64,000 nt of DNA from JAAZIN01 sp964441025 (GTDB lineage Bacteria > Bacillota > Dethiobacteria > DTU022), in assembly GCA_964441025.1 (NCBI GenBank), contig CAYTXG010000003.1:62001-126000 (forward strand). Reading direction: 5' to 3'. The notes under the pieces were generated by a model. The model did not search any database and was not told the DNA's origin. It saw nothing but the letters and a program-made list of their open reading frames with translations. Made by a program: the position numbers and the translations under genes. This document shows positions 34,547-43,533 of the stretch, piece after piece (the stretch's first letter is position 1; the number at the start of each line of letters is the position of its first letter).

Positions 34547-35172
34547 CGTCTCTTTTCCAGCGCAGCGGCACAGCGAAGCAATTTGCAGAATTCAAATATA
34601 ACAATGAGCAGCGCGGGAACCAGCAGTATGGAGATTAAGCCGGTCCTGGTCCGGGCAAAATTGAGGACATGCCCGGCGTGGGGAACAGCGAATTCAGCTT
34701 TACCGAGGATGTTTCTCTCTGGAACCGGCGCGGACTCAGCCTCAGTCGAGGCGTCACCGCAGATGGTAAAGGTTAGCTCTGAGGCGCTGTTGACCGCCGC
34801 TATACGGCTGACAGCGGGCTGCGGGGGATTTTCCGGATCAATAAAGATAATAATGTCGTCAACTTTTAAAGCCGACGGTTTCGCAGCCCTTACCGCCAGC
34901 AGGCTCCCGGGGCCGAAAGCCGGCTTCATGCTGCCGCCGGCGACAATGTAGAGCTGCCGCCCGGCCAGTTCGGGGGCTTCTCCGGTAACACTCATTTGAA
35001 TCAGGGCGTAGAGCAGTACCGCCGCGCAGGCCAGCAGGAGCATCAATACCATATCTCCCGCTATTGATCCCCCTCCCTTCCTGCGGCTGCGGCGGCGCTG
35101 AAGCGACTCAAGCCTCTGCCTTTCAGCGCGAGTCATTGTAATCTGCCCGCCGATGATCTGTTTATCCATCAT
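34543..35172 (-). CDS. SipW-like signal peptidase I lacking the catalytic His
   Basis: ER/SipW-type signal peptidase I fold. About 209 residues: a basic cytoplasmic N-terminus, helix 1 (MVLMLLLACAAVLLYALIQM), the serine box VAGGSMKPAFGPGSLLAV, box E-like TFTICGDAS, and a C-terminal helix. SipW-type enzymes use Ser-His-Asp with VTHRI; here the aligned sequence is AVSRI, with Ser in place of His, and the GDAN motif reads GDAS. Activity is therefore doubtful. It follows a 52-residue gene with a SipW-substrate-like leader, so the pair may be linked. Confidence 0.8.
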   Translation of the reverse strand: MMDKQIIGGQITMTRAERQRLESLQRRRSRRKGGGSIAGDMVLMLLLACAAVLLYALIQMSVTGEAPELAGRQLYIVAGGSMKPAFGPGSLLAVRAAKPSALKVDDIIIFIDPENPPQPAVSRIAAVNSASELTFTICGDASTEAESAPVPERNILGKAEFAVPHAGHVLNFARTRTGLISILLVPALLIVIFEFCKLLRCAAALEKRR

Positions 35173-35224
35173 CACAAATACCCCTTTTATCGCTAGAAAA
35201 AGCCCGCTTGTACAAAGCTGCTTT

Positions 35225-35383
35225 TCAAGCCGGGAATGCTTCCCCCGAATGGGGGTGCAGACAGCTGCTCAAAACGATGTTTTCTCCAGGTTCCGCTCCC
35301 TGAAAATAAAGGTAGGTTGCTCCGCCGGCCAAAGCTGAAGCAAGGGCGATGATGAGCAGGCTTTTAAGAATTTTGGCTTTCAT
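35225..35383 (-). CDS. Small protein with SipW-dependent-type signal peptide
   Basis: 52 residues, short enough to be missed by automatic calling. It starts MKAKILKSLLIIALASALAG and continues GATYLYF. This strongly resembles the leader of TasA/camelysin-type SipW substrates (basic, hydrophobic, then GGTYAYF). After the leader only about 25 residues remain, with one Cys and two His. AAGGATTGGGGT precedes the ATG, and the signal peptidase gene starts about 50 bp downstream. It may be a small exported peptide or a truncated TasA-like gene. Confidence 0.65.
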   Translation of the reverse strand: MKAKILKSLLIIALASALAGGATYLYFQGAEPGENIVLSSCLHPHSGEAFPA

Positions 35384-35452
35384 ACCCCAATCCTTTTCTT
35401 ACTTGAGACCTCACCCGGTACAGTCGACACACGCCGGCCCTGACAACTACCG

Positions 35453-35479
35453 AGAAACCCTTCAAATGCAAGGGTTTCT
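35453..35479. other. Perfect 10-bp hairpin in leader of the small exported protein
   Basis: AGAAACCCTT / AAGGGTTTCT with a 7-nt loop. It lies in the 329-bp gene-free stretch 35384-35712, upstream of the 52-residue gene. The leader has further GC-rich pairing potential, but I could not match it to a riboswitch class. Confidence 0.6.
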
Positions 35480-35712
35480 TAGGCTCCAAAACTGTATGTG
35501 CCCATCCGGCGCATGCCGGGGCGCGCATTCTCCCCAACCACACGGCCCTTTGCCTCACAGCGCAGCTGCCTCTGCCGCACCCCTTCGCCGGATCACCTTG
35601 TTACTATCTTAAACGACATCCCCCTTCAGTTCAACAAAAACTGCTATAATTATGGGGCCGGAGGAAAAAAGACCAGCCCGGGGCGCCGGTGCCCGGGAGC
35701 ACCCGCCGCTTT

Positions 35713-36462
35713 TTAACTTGCGGCGAGCAGCTCCGTGATATCATGAAGCGCTTTGCTGCATTTTTCCCGGATCACGATCTCGGCGGTGTTGTCAAAATCT
35801 GTCGCCGTGAGGTTGATAATGATCAGCCTTTTCGCCAGCTGCGGCAAGAATGCCACTGGATAAACCACCAGGCTGCTGCCCGCCACCAGCATGAGATCGC
35901 ACTGGCAGCGCAGGATCTCCTCAGCTTCGTAAAACAGGGGCGGCATGGGGTCCCCGAAAAGAACAACATCGGGGCGAAGCACATCGAAACAGTTGCGGCA
36001 AAGGGGAGGTATTCGTTTCAGTTCAACCTGCTGGACCAGCTCCTCAAATGCATAGCGTTTCTTGCAGCCCTGGCAGTAACCGGAACGCAGGTGCCCGTGC
36101 ACTTCCCAGACCCTGCTCGAGCCGGCTTTCACATGTAAACCGTCGATATTCTGGGTCACCAGCCCCTTGAGAAAACCCATCTCTTCCATCCTCGCCAGGG
36201 CATAATGCCCTTCATGCGGTTCGGCCAGCGTGATATGGGCGAAGCGGTTAAATGCAGCTTCATAGAAAAGACGGGGATTGTTCTGCAGGACCTCCACCGA
36301 AGCTGTTTTGATGGGGTCGATCTTCTCCCAGATACCCGTTCCGGGGGTTCGGAAATCCGGGATCCCACTTTCCGTGGAAAGCCCGGCACCGGTCAGGCTG
36401 TAGAATCCGGCGCTTTCCTTGATCATGGCGGCGGCCTTCTCAATCTGAACCTGGTACTCCAT
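35713..36462 (-). CDS. NAD-dependent protein deacylase (sirtuin)
   Basis: Sir2-family enzyme that removes acyl groups from lysines using NAD. About 249 residues. Motifs: SLTGAGLSTESGIPDFRTPG (NAD loop), LVTQNIDGLH, the catalytic His in WEVHGHL, the zinc cysteines CQGC and CRNC, and VAGSSLVVYPVA. The ATG at 36462 is preferred (GGAGG 10 nt upstream; the ATG at 36471 is too close to it). Monocistronic. Links to the acyl-CoA synthetase nearby are possible but not shown. Confidence 0.94.
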   Translation of the reverse strand: MEYQVQIEKAAAMIKESAGFYSLTGAGLSTESGIPDFRTPGTGIWEKIDPIKTASVEVLQNNPRLFYEAAFNRFAHITLAEPHEGHYALARMEEMGFLKGLVTQNIDGLHVKAGSSRVWEVHGHLRSGYCQGCKKRYAFEELVQQVELKRIPPLCRNCFDVLRPDVVLFGDPMPPLFYEAEEILRCQCDLMLVAGSSLVVYPVAFLPQLAKRLIIINLTATDFDNTAEIVIREKCSKALHDITELLAAS

Positions 36463-36773
36463 TTTTTGCATCCCTCCGTAAACCGCATGGAATCCATTAT
36501 TTCTACAATATCCAATTATTAATTTATTAGTTCTATTCTTGAATCGTCAATTCCTGTTTTTTGACTAAATTTTAGAGGTGTTCTTCCTGTTTGCTGTGTG
36601 AAGGTGGTTGCGGATTGATATTCCCGGCGGGAAAGTAGCGCAGCCCGGGCAAAAGGGGTGAAGCTCCTCTTCCCAGGGCTGCAGCCTGGCGGGCCTGTTG
36701 TATGCCGGGCCCCCCATTGAGAGAGCCCGCACTTGCGCTGCTGCCGGTTCCTTGATCCCTTTGCGCCCCCGGC
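36463..36773. other. Gene-free interval between sirtuin and EamA genes
   Basis: The first 110 bp are AT-rich and probably hold the sirtuin promoter. The rest is GC-rich, with no recognisable gene, RNA or repeat. Confidence 0.5.
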
Positions 36774-37697
36774 TTAAAGAGGACCTTGCTCACCAGGGGG
36801 TGCAGCGGCATGCCCGCCCCCCCGCCTGGAGGCAAGATAAACACCGCCGAGAATCATCAGGCCGCCGGCGACAAGCGCTCCGCTGAAGGGCTCCCCCAGA
36901 ACGCAAACCGCCGTAAGCACGGCAATGACGGGGCATAGATTGGCATAGAGACCCGCCTCCGTTGATGCAAGGCGCGGCAGTCCGTAATTCCACGTGGTGG
37001 TAGCGATACCGCCTGAGACAATACCAAGGTAAGCAATGAGCAGCCAGCATTTCGGGCTGACCGGCTCATATCCCGAGCAATAAAACTCAAAGAGAGCAAA
37101 GGGGATCAGGAATATAAAACCGTAAAGCATGTTCCCGGCAGTAACAATGTGCCGGGGTATCTTTTTAAGAATTACTTTACCCGTTAACAGATATATGGTA
37201 AAACAGAGATCGCTCAATATGATCAGTGTATTCCCCAGCAGGGGAGCCGAACCGCCGGCGCGATCATCATAGAACAGCACAAGAAAAGCCACCCCGATAA
37301 ATGAACACACAATACCGGCCACTTTGGGAACAGTAACCCTTTCCTTCAAAAATATCCAGGCCAGCAGCATGGTATAAAGGGGCATAATCCCCTGAAGAAG
37401 CCCCGCAGTTGATGCCGAAGTGTAAAGTATACCATAATTAAAGAGAAGATAGTAAAGTGTAATCCCGATGAAGCTTGAAAGCGCGAGAGGGCCCCACAAC
37501 AGCGGCTTCAAACCGCTTTTTTTGACGCTGTAGGGAACGAATACCGCCGCGGCGATACCGAACCTCATGGTAGCCATCAGTACAGGGGCTGTCTCCTCAA
37601 CAGCAATCTTGGTAACAACAACGCCGGTCCCCCAGATCACCATCGATAGTATAACTGCCAGTCTTGCCGCAGCCTTGCCCTCTTCCCTGTTGTGCAA
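36774..37697 (-). CDS. EamA/DMT-family transporter
   Basis: Ten-helix drug/metabolite transporter with two EamA repeats. 307 residues. The first repeat has MVIWGTGVVVTKIA and ALSSFIGITLYYLLFNYGIL; the second has GIVSGGIATTTWNYGLPRLA and LGEPFSGALVAGGLMILGGV. The start is TTG at 37697 with AAAGGA 10 nt upstream. The substrate is unknown. It follows the hydrolase gene at 37837-39561 on the same strand, 139 bp downstream. Confidence 0.92.
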   Translation of the reverse strand: MHNREEGKAAARLAVILSMVIWGTGVVVTKIAVEETAPVLMATMRFGIAAAVFVPYSVKKSGLKPLLWGPLALSSFIGITLYYLLFNYGILYTSASTAGLLQGIMPLYTMLLAWIFLKERVTVPKVAGIVCSFIGVAFLVLFYDDRAGGSAPLLGNTLIILSDLCFTIYLLTGKVILKKIPRHIVTAGNMLYGFIFLIPFALFEFYCSGYEPVSPKCWLLIAYLGIVSGGIATTTWNYGLPRLASTEAGLYANLCPVIAVLTAVCVLGEPFSGALVAGGLMILGGVYLASRRGGGHAAAPPGEQGPL

Positions 37698-37836
37698 TGG
37701 ATTTATGTCCTTTAATTGTTTTTTTTAGCGCCGCTGAAGCAGATTGGGCCCCTGAAGCTGTTCCTTTTCCGCTGATCCGGAGAGCCTGTCCCCTGGTTTC
37801 ACTGATAGTATTTCAGAGAAATTCACCGGCGGGGCG

Positions 37837-39561
37837 CTAAATATGCAGTGCCATAAAGCGCTCCATGTAGTAAATACAGAGCTGGTTGAAATAGCCTGGA
37901 AAATAGAAATCCGCAGCATGGCCGGCCCGCTGAAGCTCAAGTACTGCACACCCTTCGTTTCCCGCTGCCCGGTAGGCTTCCTGAAACCGTAATGCTGTTT
38001 TGCGGGATACCACTCCATCCTTCGCGCCCTGGCAGATGAGGCAGGGTGGGCTTTTTCCATTTATCAGAAGCTCCACATTGATCCATTCCGGAGCCCTGCC
38101 CAGGTCCGGCAGAAAACTCACCCGGCTAGCCGGGTAAAGGGGGATAAAGCCCTTAATCTTAATCTTATCGCTGAATAGATCGGGATAAAAGCCCTCTGAC
38201 GCAGCCAGCGCCACCGCTGCAGACAGCTGCCCCCCGGCGGAGCCTCCGGAAATGAAGACCGAATCAAGATCCAGATCATATGCTGCAGCATGACGGGCCA
38301 GGTATTTGGTGAATATACCCAGGTGGCGGACCATGTCGTCAAGGGTAAAAGAGCCGGTCTGCTCCGGCGAAGCCAGCACCGGCTGCAGCGGCGTCAGCTT
38401 AACCAGGTCGGTCAGGCCGTACTGTACATCAAAGACCGTGTAGCCCCGGGAGGCAAAATATTTGTTCACCTGCATCATATTGGAGAAGCCCTTGTCGCCG
38501 CTGATCCAGGCGCCGCCGTGAATGCGGATCAGCGCTGTTCCCCGGCCCGGCAGGCCTTCGGCCTCATCAGGGGGCATGAATACATCGTACCTCAGCTCAA
38601 GCCCCTCGTCAACGCCGCTGCCGCCCCGGTAGTAGACAATATCCCTTTCATAGCGGTATCCACCCGGGGGGATCCCCAGAAAATAAGCAGGCAAGGAAAA
38701 AGGAGTTTCCAGAAAACAATCTTCCCAGGCAAGGCTTTTCTGCACCGGCCCGCCCCCGCCGAAGGCCTTGCTAAATTCAACGGCCGCTTCCCTGCAGGTT
38801 CGGGGCATAGCAGCCAACGGAAGCAGATACACCGTAAAACAGAGGAGCCCCAGGACTCCCGTGAACACAGCAGCAGCGCTGCCCGGCCTGTATTGCAGCT
38901 TCAGTATCAACAGGGCGGTGCTCAGCAGGATAAAGGCATAGAAGAGGGAAAAACCGGAGAGAAGGGTCTCGATCAGCTGGGGCGCCTTTTCATAAAAAAA
39001 GGAGTTGTCCCCGGCCAGCAAAAAATATATTGCGGCAGATCCGGCGGCAAGGGGTAGATAGCAAAAAACAACAGCCGTTTTCTTAAAACAGCTCCCTCTT
39101 TTTGATTTGACGGGCCTGCGGCCCCGCCGCAGCGGATAGCCCTTTTTGGCGGCAGCCAGGCTCACCCAGGCCGTAATCGATCCGGAAAGGAGAATGCCAA
39201 AATAGATAATGTAGATCCCGGTATAGATGAATGGGTTGAACCGGTCCGAGTAGAGGGCCGCTGCCAGAAGGTTCAACGCAGCCAGCGCTGTCAAGCCGCC
39301 AATCATTGCCGCCAGGCAGAGGTAGCCCAGGCGGTGCAGGAACCGCCCCAGGCAATCGCTGCGCTCAACTGCGCGGTCATTCAGGTAAACAAGCAGATTT
39401 AACGCCGCCAAAGCAGAAAGGAACAGGATGCCAAAGATATTGTCCGCCGCCTGACAGACCGGCGCCGCAAGATGGAGCAGGCCGCCTGCCGCCGCCGCAA
39501 AAGATAGCACCAGCGTAAAGGCGCTCACAAAGTAGATCAGCCTGACCCCTCTATTGCCCAT
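37837..39561 (-). CDS. Membrane-anchored alpha/beta-hydrolase (esterase)
   Basis: 574 residues. The N-terminal half has about seven or eight hydrophobic helices (residues 5-265). The C-terminal half is an alpha/beta-hydrolase of the BD-FAE/carboxylesterase type: oxyanion motif IRIHGGAWISGDKG, nucleophile elbow SGGSAGGQLSAA, acid loop QGAKDGVVS and catalytic His AGHAADF. The active site probably faces outward after the last helix. Membrane-domain plus esterase fusions of this kind are uncommon; the substrate is unknown. Confidence 0.85.
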   Translation of the reverse strand: MGNRGVRLIYFVSAFTLVLSFAAAAGGLLHLAAPVCQAADNIFGILFLSALAALNLLVYLNDRAVERSDCLGRFLHRLGYLCLAAMIGGLTALAALNLLAAALYSDRFNPFIYTGIYIIYFGILLSGSITAWVSLAAAKKGYPLRRGRRPVKSKRGSCFKKTAVVFCYLPLAAGSAAIYFLLAGDNSFFYEKAPQLIETLLSGFSLFYAFILLSTALLILKLQYRPGSAAAVFTGVLGLLCFTVYLLPLAAMPRTCREAAVEFSKAFGGGGPVQKSLAWEDCFLETPFSLPAYFLGIPPGGYRYERDIVYYRGGSGVDEGLELRYDVFMPPDEAEGLPGRGTALIRIHGGAWISGDKGFSNMMQVNKYFASRGYTVFDVQYGLTDLVKLTPLQPVLASPEQTGSFTLDDMVRHLGIFTKYLARHAAAYDLDLDSVFISGGSAGGQLSAAVALAASEGFYPDLFSDKIKIKGFIPLYPASRVSFLPDLGRAPEWINVELLINGKSPPCLICQGAKDGVVSRKTALRFQEAYRAAGNEGCAVLELQRAGHAADFYFPGYFNQLCIYYMERFMALHI

Positions 39562-39782
39562 ACCTTCACACTCTCCGGCATAACTGTAATCTTCTCCAGG
39601 TTACAAGCAGCCATCTGCTTAAGTGGCGCCGGTAAAAGTGCCCTATAGACACCCCGCCATACAAAGCTGTTCATAAGTTCGACGGCGCAAGGGCTACTTC
39701 CTCCCGGCAATCCGGTTTGGGCGAACTATTAACTCACAGGCCGGCAGGGGGATCCGGCTCTGCGCGTCCGCCAACCCTTGTT

Positions 39783-41573
39783 TCAGGCATAAAGCTTTTC
39801 AATCTGATCCAGATAGTTATCCAGCACGACCCGCCGCTTGACCTTCATCGTCTGCGTAAGCATGCGATTTTCAATGGAGAAATCCTCCTCCAAAAAGACA
39901 AACTTCTTTGGAATTTCATAGCTGCCGAAACTATCTTTTAAAAAGGCGGTGATCTCCTGCTCCACCATTGCGGTGAACTCTCTGTTTGCCAGAAGCTCCC
40001 GCGGATCATTGGAAAAGCCCTTTTCTGCAGCCCAGCGGGCAGTTACCTCAAAGTCGGGAACAACCAGGCAGACATTAAATGGCCTGCCGTCGCCGTAAAT
40101 CATGGCATTGGCTACCCGGGGGATGAGTTTGATCTCTTCTTCAATCGCCGCAGGGAAGACATATTTTCCGTTTAGCAGCTTGTACTGCTCCTTGATCCGT
40201 CCTGTAATCCAGAGATAACCATCTTCATCCAGGTAACCGCGGTCTCCCGTCCGGAGGCCGCCGTCGGAAGTCATCACTTCGGCGGTCTGTGAAGGTTTGT
40301 CATGATAGCCTCTCATGATATTGGGACCGTACACAATTACTTCGCCGTCGGCGGCGCCCTCTTCAACTGCAGAGCTGTCGATAACCACCCTTTGCCCTTC
40401 CAACACCATGCCCACACTGCCGAGGCGCCAGTTTTTCCGGCTGTTCATGGTTACCGCAGGGGCGGTCTCGGTAAGGCCGTAACAGTCGTATATGGGCACC
40501 CCCACATCATCAAAGAATTCAGCAATTTCCTTGTTCATCACCGCGCTGGCGGTAAGGGAACCGACTACCCTGCCGCCCAGAGCAGCCCTGATCTTTGAAA
40601 AAACCAGGCGGTCCAGAAGGGAAAATTGCAAATTGATCAGGAGCCTTGATTTCCCCCGCCCGGCCAATGCTCTTTTCTTTTTGGCAACTGCACAGGCTGC
40701 GTCGAAGAGTTTCTTCTTGATACCTCCCGCTTCCCTCATCTGCATCTGGATGCCGTCATATATCTTGTTGAAGAGACGGGGCACACAGATCAGGTAATGC
40801 GGCCGGACTCTTTTGATATCCTCAGTCAAGGTGGTCACATCTCTCATGAAGCCGATGGCCCCGCCAAACTGGATCCAGTTGTTGATCTCGGCGCTGAGGG
40901 CGTAGGAGTGCGCCCAGGGCAGCATGGAGATGGCCACGCACTCTTCATTGAGTTCGGGATAGATCTTGTAGCCCGCTTTGGAGCAGTAGGTCAGATTCCC
41001 ATGGGTCAGGAGCACCCCTTTAGGTTCGGCAATTGTCCCGGAAGTGTATATAAGCACCGCAATATCATCATGATGGGGTATATCCGGCGCAGCGGGGTTC
41101 TCCCGACCGGACTTTTCAAGGGCGGCCAGGCTGTTCTCCCCTTCCCATTCCATGATATAGATATGCTCGAGGGTCTTGATCTCCCCGGGAAAATCCTTCA
41201 CCTTTTCATAGATTTCCGGTGTTGAAACAAGAAGGAATTTTACAGCGCTGTCCCTGATGATATATTTCCATGTTTGCGCCAGTTCCTGCTCATACATGGG
41301 CACATAGCGGGCCCTGCGTCCGTAAGCAGCAAAGGCGAGAACCACCCATTCGGGCCGGTTCGATGAAATGATCCCCACAGCATCCCCCTGTCCAATCCCC
41401 AGCCGGGCCAGGCCGCCGCGGGCGTCGTCAATGCGGCTGCCGATTTCCCCGTAAGTGATGGGATCAAGGGAGCCCCTCTCGTTATGCATCCAGAAAAGGA
41501 CATTGTTTTTGTATTTCTTTGCGCTCTCCATCCACCATTCGACAAGGTTGTCCGGCTTTTCATAGATCCACAT
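39783..41573 (-). CDS. AMP-dependent acyl-CoA synthetase
   Basis: Activates a carboxylic acid, probably a long-chain fatty acid, to its CoA ester via an acyl-adenylate. 596 residues. AMP-binding motifs: VLIYTSGTIAEPKGVLLTHG, DCYGLTETAP, LRTGDRGYLDEDGYLWITGR and the catalytic-lysine end NRMLTQTMKVKRRVV. The length and C-terminus fit the FadD15/long-chain group. ATG with GGAGG 8 nt upstream. Monocistronic. Confidence 0.93.
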   Translation of the reverse strand: MWIYEKPDNLVEWWMESAKKYKNNVLFWMHNERGSLDPITYGEIGSRIDDARGGLARLGIGQGDAVGIISSNRPEWVVLAFAAYGRRARYVPMYEQELAQTWKYIIRDSAVKFLLVSTPEIYEKVKDFPGEIKTLEHIYIMEWEGENSLAALEKSGRENPAAPDIPHHDDIAVLIYTSGTIAEPKGVLLTHGNLTYCSKAGYKIYPELNEECVAISMLPWAHSYALSAEINNWIQFGGAIGFMRDVTTLTEDIKRVRPHYLICVPRLFNKIYDGIQMQMREAGGIKKKLFDAACAVAKKKRALAGRGKSRLLINLQFSLLDRLVFSKIRAALGGRVVGSLTASAVMNKEIAEFFDDVGVPIYDCYGLTETAPAVTMNSRKNWRLGSVGMVLEGQRVVIDSSAVEEGAADGEVIVYGPNIMRGYHDKPSQTAEVMTSDGGLRTGDRGYLDEDGYLWITGRIKEQYKLLNGKYVFPAAIEEEIKLIPRVANAMIYGDGRPFNVCLVVPDFEVTARWAAEKGFSNDPRELLANREFTAMVEQEITAFLKDSFGSYEIPKKFVFLEEDFSIENRMLTQTMKVKRRVVLDNYLDQIEKLYA

Positions 41574-41723
41574 AGGTGTTCCCTCCGGTTTGAATGTAGT
41601 CCCCTGCCAATTAAGAAACGCTCCGTTGGAGAAGACAATTGGAAGTATTGCTCCTATTGCCCACCTTCAAACTTCAACAAATCTTGATTACTTCCTTCTT
41701 TACCTAAAACTTTGAGTCATGAG

Positions 41724-41752
41724 TGAGTCAGGGGGACGGTGACTTTGACTCA
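41724..41752 (+). repeat. 29-bp GGGGACGGT palindromic element
   Basis: Arms TGAGTCA (41724-41730) and TGACTCA (41746-41752) around a core containing GGGGACGGTGACT. Same length and core as the copies at 32147 and 32181, but with different complementary arms. It lies in the gene-free stretch 41574-41997. Confidence 0.85.
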
Positions 41753-41851
41753 TCTTGAGAGACGGGGCGAACCCGCAATCCAGAAGGGCATTCCAGCAAC
41801 AGCGGAGCGGGGCGCCGGCCCCGCCCGCATATGAAAGGCGCTGACAGATTT

Positions 41852-41871
41852 GGGCCGGTCATGACCGGCCC
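41852..41871. repeat. 20-bp perfect palindrome
   Basis: GGGCCGGTCA followed by its exact complement, then CCAACATTTTT. It could act as a plus-strand terminator-like hairpin, but no plus-strand gene ends here. The interval 41574-41997 holds no gene. Confidence 0.7.
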
Positions 41872-41997
41872 CAACATTTTTGGAGGAACGGTGGTGCGGC
41901 AACACCGCGGCTTACGGGGTCAAGCTGGCGCCGGGCTTTTATGCTGCAGGCAAAATACATTTATTATTTGAAAGGGCGGTAAGCAGAATTCCCGCTG

Positions 41998-42297
41998 TCA
42001 CTCCTCTTTCTTCCTTCTGCGAAACAGGGACAACCCCCCGAATCCGCCGATGATGGCCATGTAGAAACCGAAATCGTACCACCAGCCTGTGTTGAAGAGT
42101 TCATAGACCCGGATCTGATTGTTGAAAAGTCCAATGATCAGGGAAAAGGGGGCAACCCAGCCGTGCCAGATCCCCCAGAGGAATCCTGCAGGCTGTGTCG
42201 GGCTGTTTCTGCCGTCGCCGGGGATGCACCCGGACAGCGCCAGTAAAAATACAACCAGCAACAGAGCCAAGATCAACAAAAGCACTTTTTTTCTCAC
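41998..42297 (-). CDS. Small membrane lipoprotein of unknown function
   Basis: About 99 residues from a GTG at 42297 (GGAGG 7 nt upstream; an ATG at 42303 is also open). Lipoprotein-type leader KKVLLLILALLLVVFLLALSGC, then two more membrane helices (FLWGIWHGWVAPFSLIIGLF and YDFGFYMAIIGGFGGLSLF) and a basic tail RRRKKEE. The pattern GIWHGW...FNTGWWYDFGF recurs in a widespread uncharacterised bacterial family. The role is unknown. Confidence 0.75.
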   Translation of the reverse strand: MRKKVLLLILALLLVVFLLALSGCIPGDGRNSPTQPAGFLWGIWHGWVAPFSLIIGLFNNQIRVYELFNTGWWYDFGFYMAIIGGFGGLSLFRRRKKEE

Positions 42298-42444
42298 AGT
42301 CATACCTCCCCCAACATCTTGTTCTTTTTTCGGGAACGATAGAAATGTCTCTTCCTAAGTTACGGGATCCTTTGCTGCACCTGGAGCAACTGAAGTAGTC
42401 CGGCGCAAAAACAGCCCCGACTTTTTCGGTGGGCAGGCGCCCTG

Positions 42445-43428
42445 TCACCTGACAGAAGGGATCAGGTCGCCATAACCCTCTTTCTCCATCTCCTCCAGGG
42501 GGATGAAGCGCAGTGCGGCGCTGTTGATGCAGTAGCGCAGCCCTCCCCTTTCCTCAGGTCCATCAGCAAAAACATGCCCCAGGTGGGAATCACCGGCCCG
42601 GCTGCGCACCTCCGTGCGGATCCGGCCGCCGCTGCGGTCCACCCGCTCAACAATAAAGCCGCGATCAACGGGGCGGGTAAAACTGGGCCAGCCGGTGCCC
42701 GAATCGAACTTATCCGAAGAGAAAAACAGCGGCTCCCCGGTGACAACATCCACATAGATACCGCGGGCATGGTGATCCCAATACTCATTGTTAAAGGGCG
42801 GCTCGGTGGCATCGTGCTGGGTGACCTGGTATTGTTTTTCGCTAAGGGCTTTTTTAATCTCTTCAGGATCAGGCTTCCGGTAAGGCTGCTTTGGCTCCCC
42901 AGTTTTTCTTTCGGGCAAGGAAGAAAGATCAATGTGACAGTAGCCGCCCGGGTTTTTCTGCAGGTAAGCCTGATGATACTCTTCCGCCAGGCAAAAGTGT
43001 TCCAGGGGCCGCACCTCTGTGACAACAGCTTTCCTATGTTTACCCTGCTCAGCGGCGGCGACAGTGCGGGCTATATCAAGGTCGTCAGGATCCTTTGCAT
43101 AGATGCCGGTGCGGTATTGAGCGCCCCGATCATTGCCCTGCCTGTTTTTGCTGGTGGGATCGATAATCCTGAAAAAGTGTTCCAAAAGATCCTGCAGGAT
43201 GATCCGGGCCGGATCATAAGTTATCTGTACCGTCTCGACATGGCCGGTAGCGGCTATCTCTTCATAGGTGGGGTGGTCACCCCTGCCATTGGCATAACCC
43301 ACCGTGGTTCGAAGCACCCCCTCCAGCCGCGCAAAGTAGGCCTCTACCCCCCAGAAACAACCGCCGGCCAGCCAGATCCTTCGGGGCCCATTTACATTTC
43401 CATCAATTTGTTCCATCCTGATCACCAC
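42445..43428 (-). CDS. msrAB: Bifunctional methionine sulfoxide reductase MsrAB
   Basis: Repairs both S- and R-methionine sulfoxide. 327 residues. The N-terminal MsrA domain has the catalytic Cys in WLAGGCFWGVEAYF and GYANG. The C-terminal MsrB domain (from about 185) has GTGWPSF, DSHLGHVFADGP and the catalytic Cys in LRYCINSAALRF. The zinc-binding CxxC pairs of many MsrB proteins are absent, as in other fused forms. The start is uncertain among GTG 43428 and nearby codons. Confidence 0.94.
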   Translation of the reverse strand: MVIRMEQIDGNVNGPRRIWLAGGCFWGVEAYFARLEGVLRTTVGYANGRGDHPTYEEIAATGHVETVQITYDPARIILQDLLEHFFRIIDPTSKNRQGNDRGAQYRTGIYAKDPDDLDIARTVAAAEQGKHRKAVVTEVRPLEHFCLAEEYHQAYLQKNPGGYCHIDLSSLPERKTGEPKQPYRKPDPEEIKKALSEKQYQVTQHDATEPPFNNEYWDHHARGIYVDVVTGEPLFFSSDKFDSGTGWPSFTRPVDRGFIVERVDRSGGRIRTEVRSRAGDSHLGHVFADGPEERGGLRYCINSAALRFIPLEEMEKEGYGDLIPSVR

Positions 43429-43533
43429 TATCCCTTAATTGTTGTAGGGGGGCAGCCCGCAGACCGCCTGAAATGCTGCGGTTACTAAAAATCCAGGCGG
43501 CCAGCGGGCGGGGATGGAACCCCGCCCCTGATA

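Noticed and set aside
35384..35712. c-di-GMP, SAM or cobalamin riboswitch
   Set aside because: I checked for the conserved blocks of these classes on the minus strand and did not find them; only generic hairpins are present.
36572..36844. 90-codon minus-strand frame in the sirtuin-EamA interval
   Set aside because: It overlaps the EamA 3' end, has low-complexity Pro/Gly/Gln composition, no ribosome site and no family.
38290..39057. 255-codon plus-strand frame opposite the esterase
   Set aside because: Antisense shadow of the alpha/beta-hydrolase gene; no domain.
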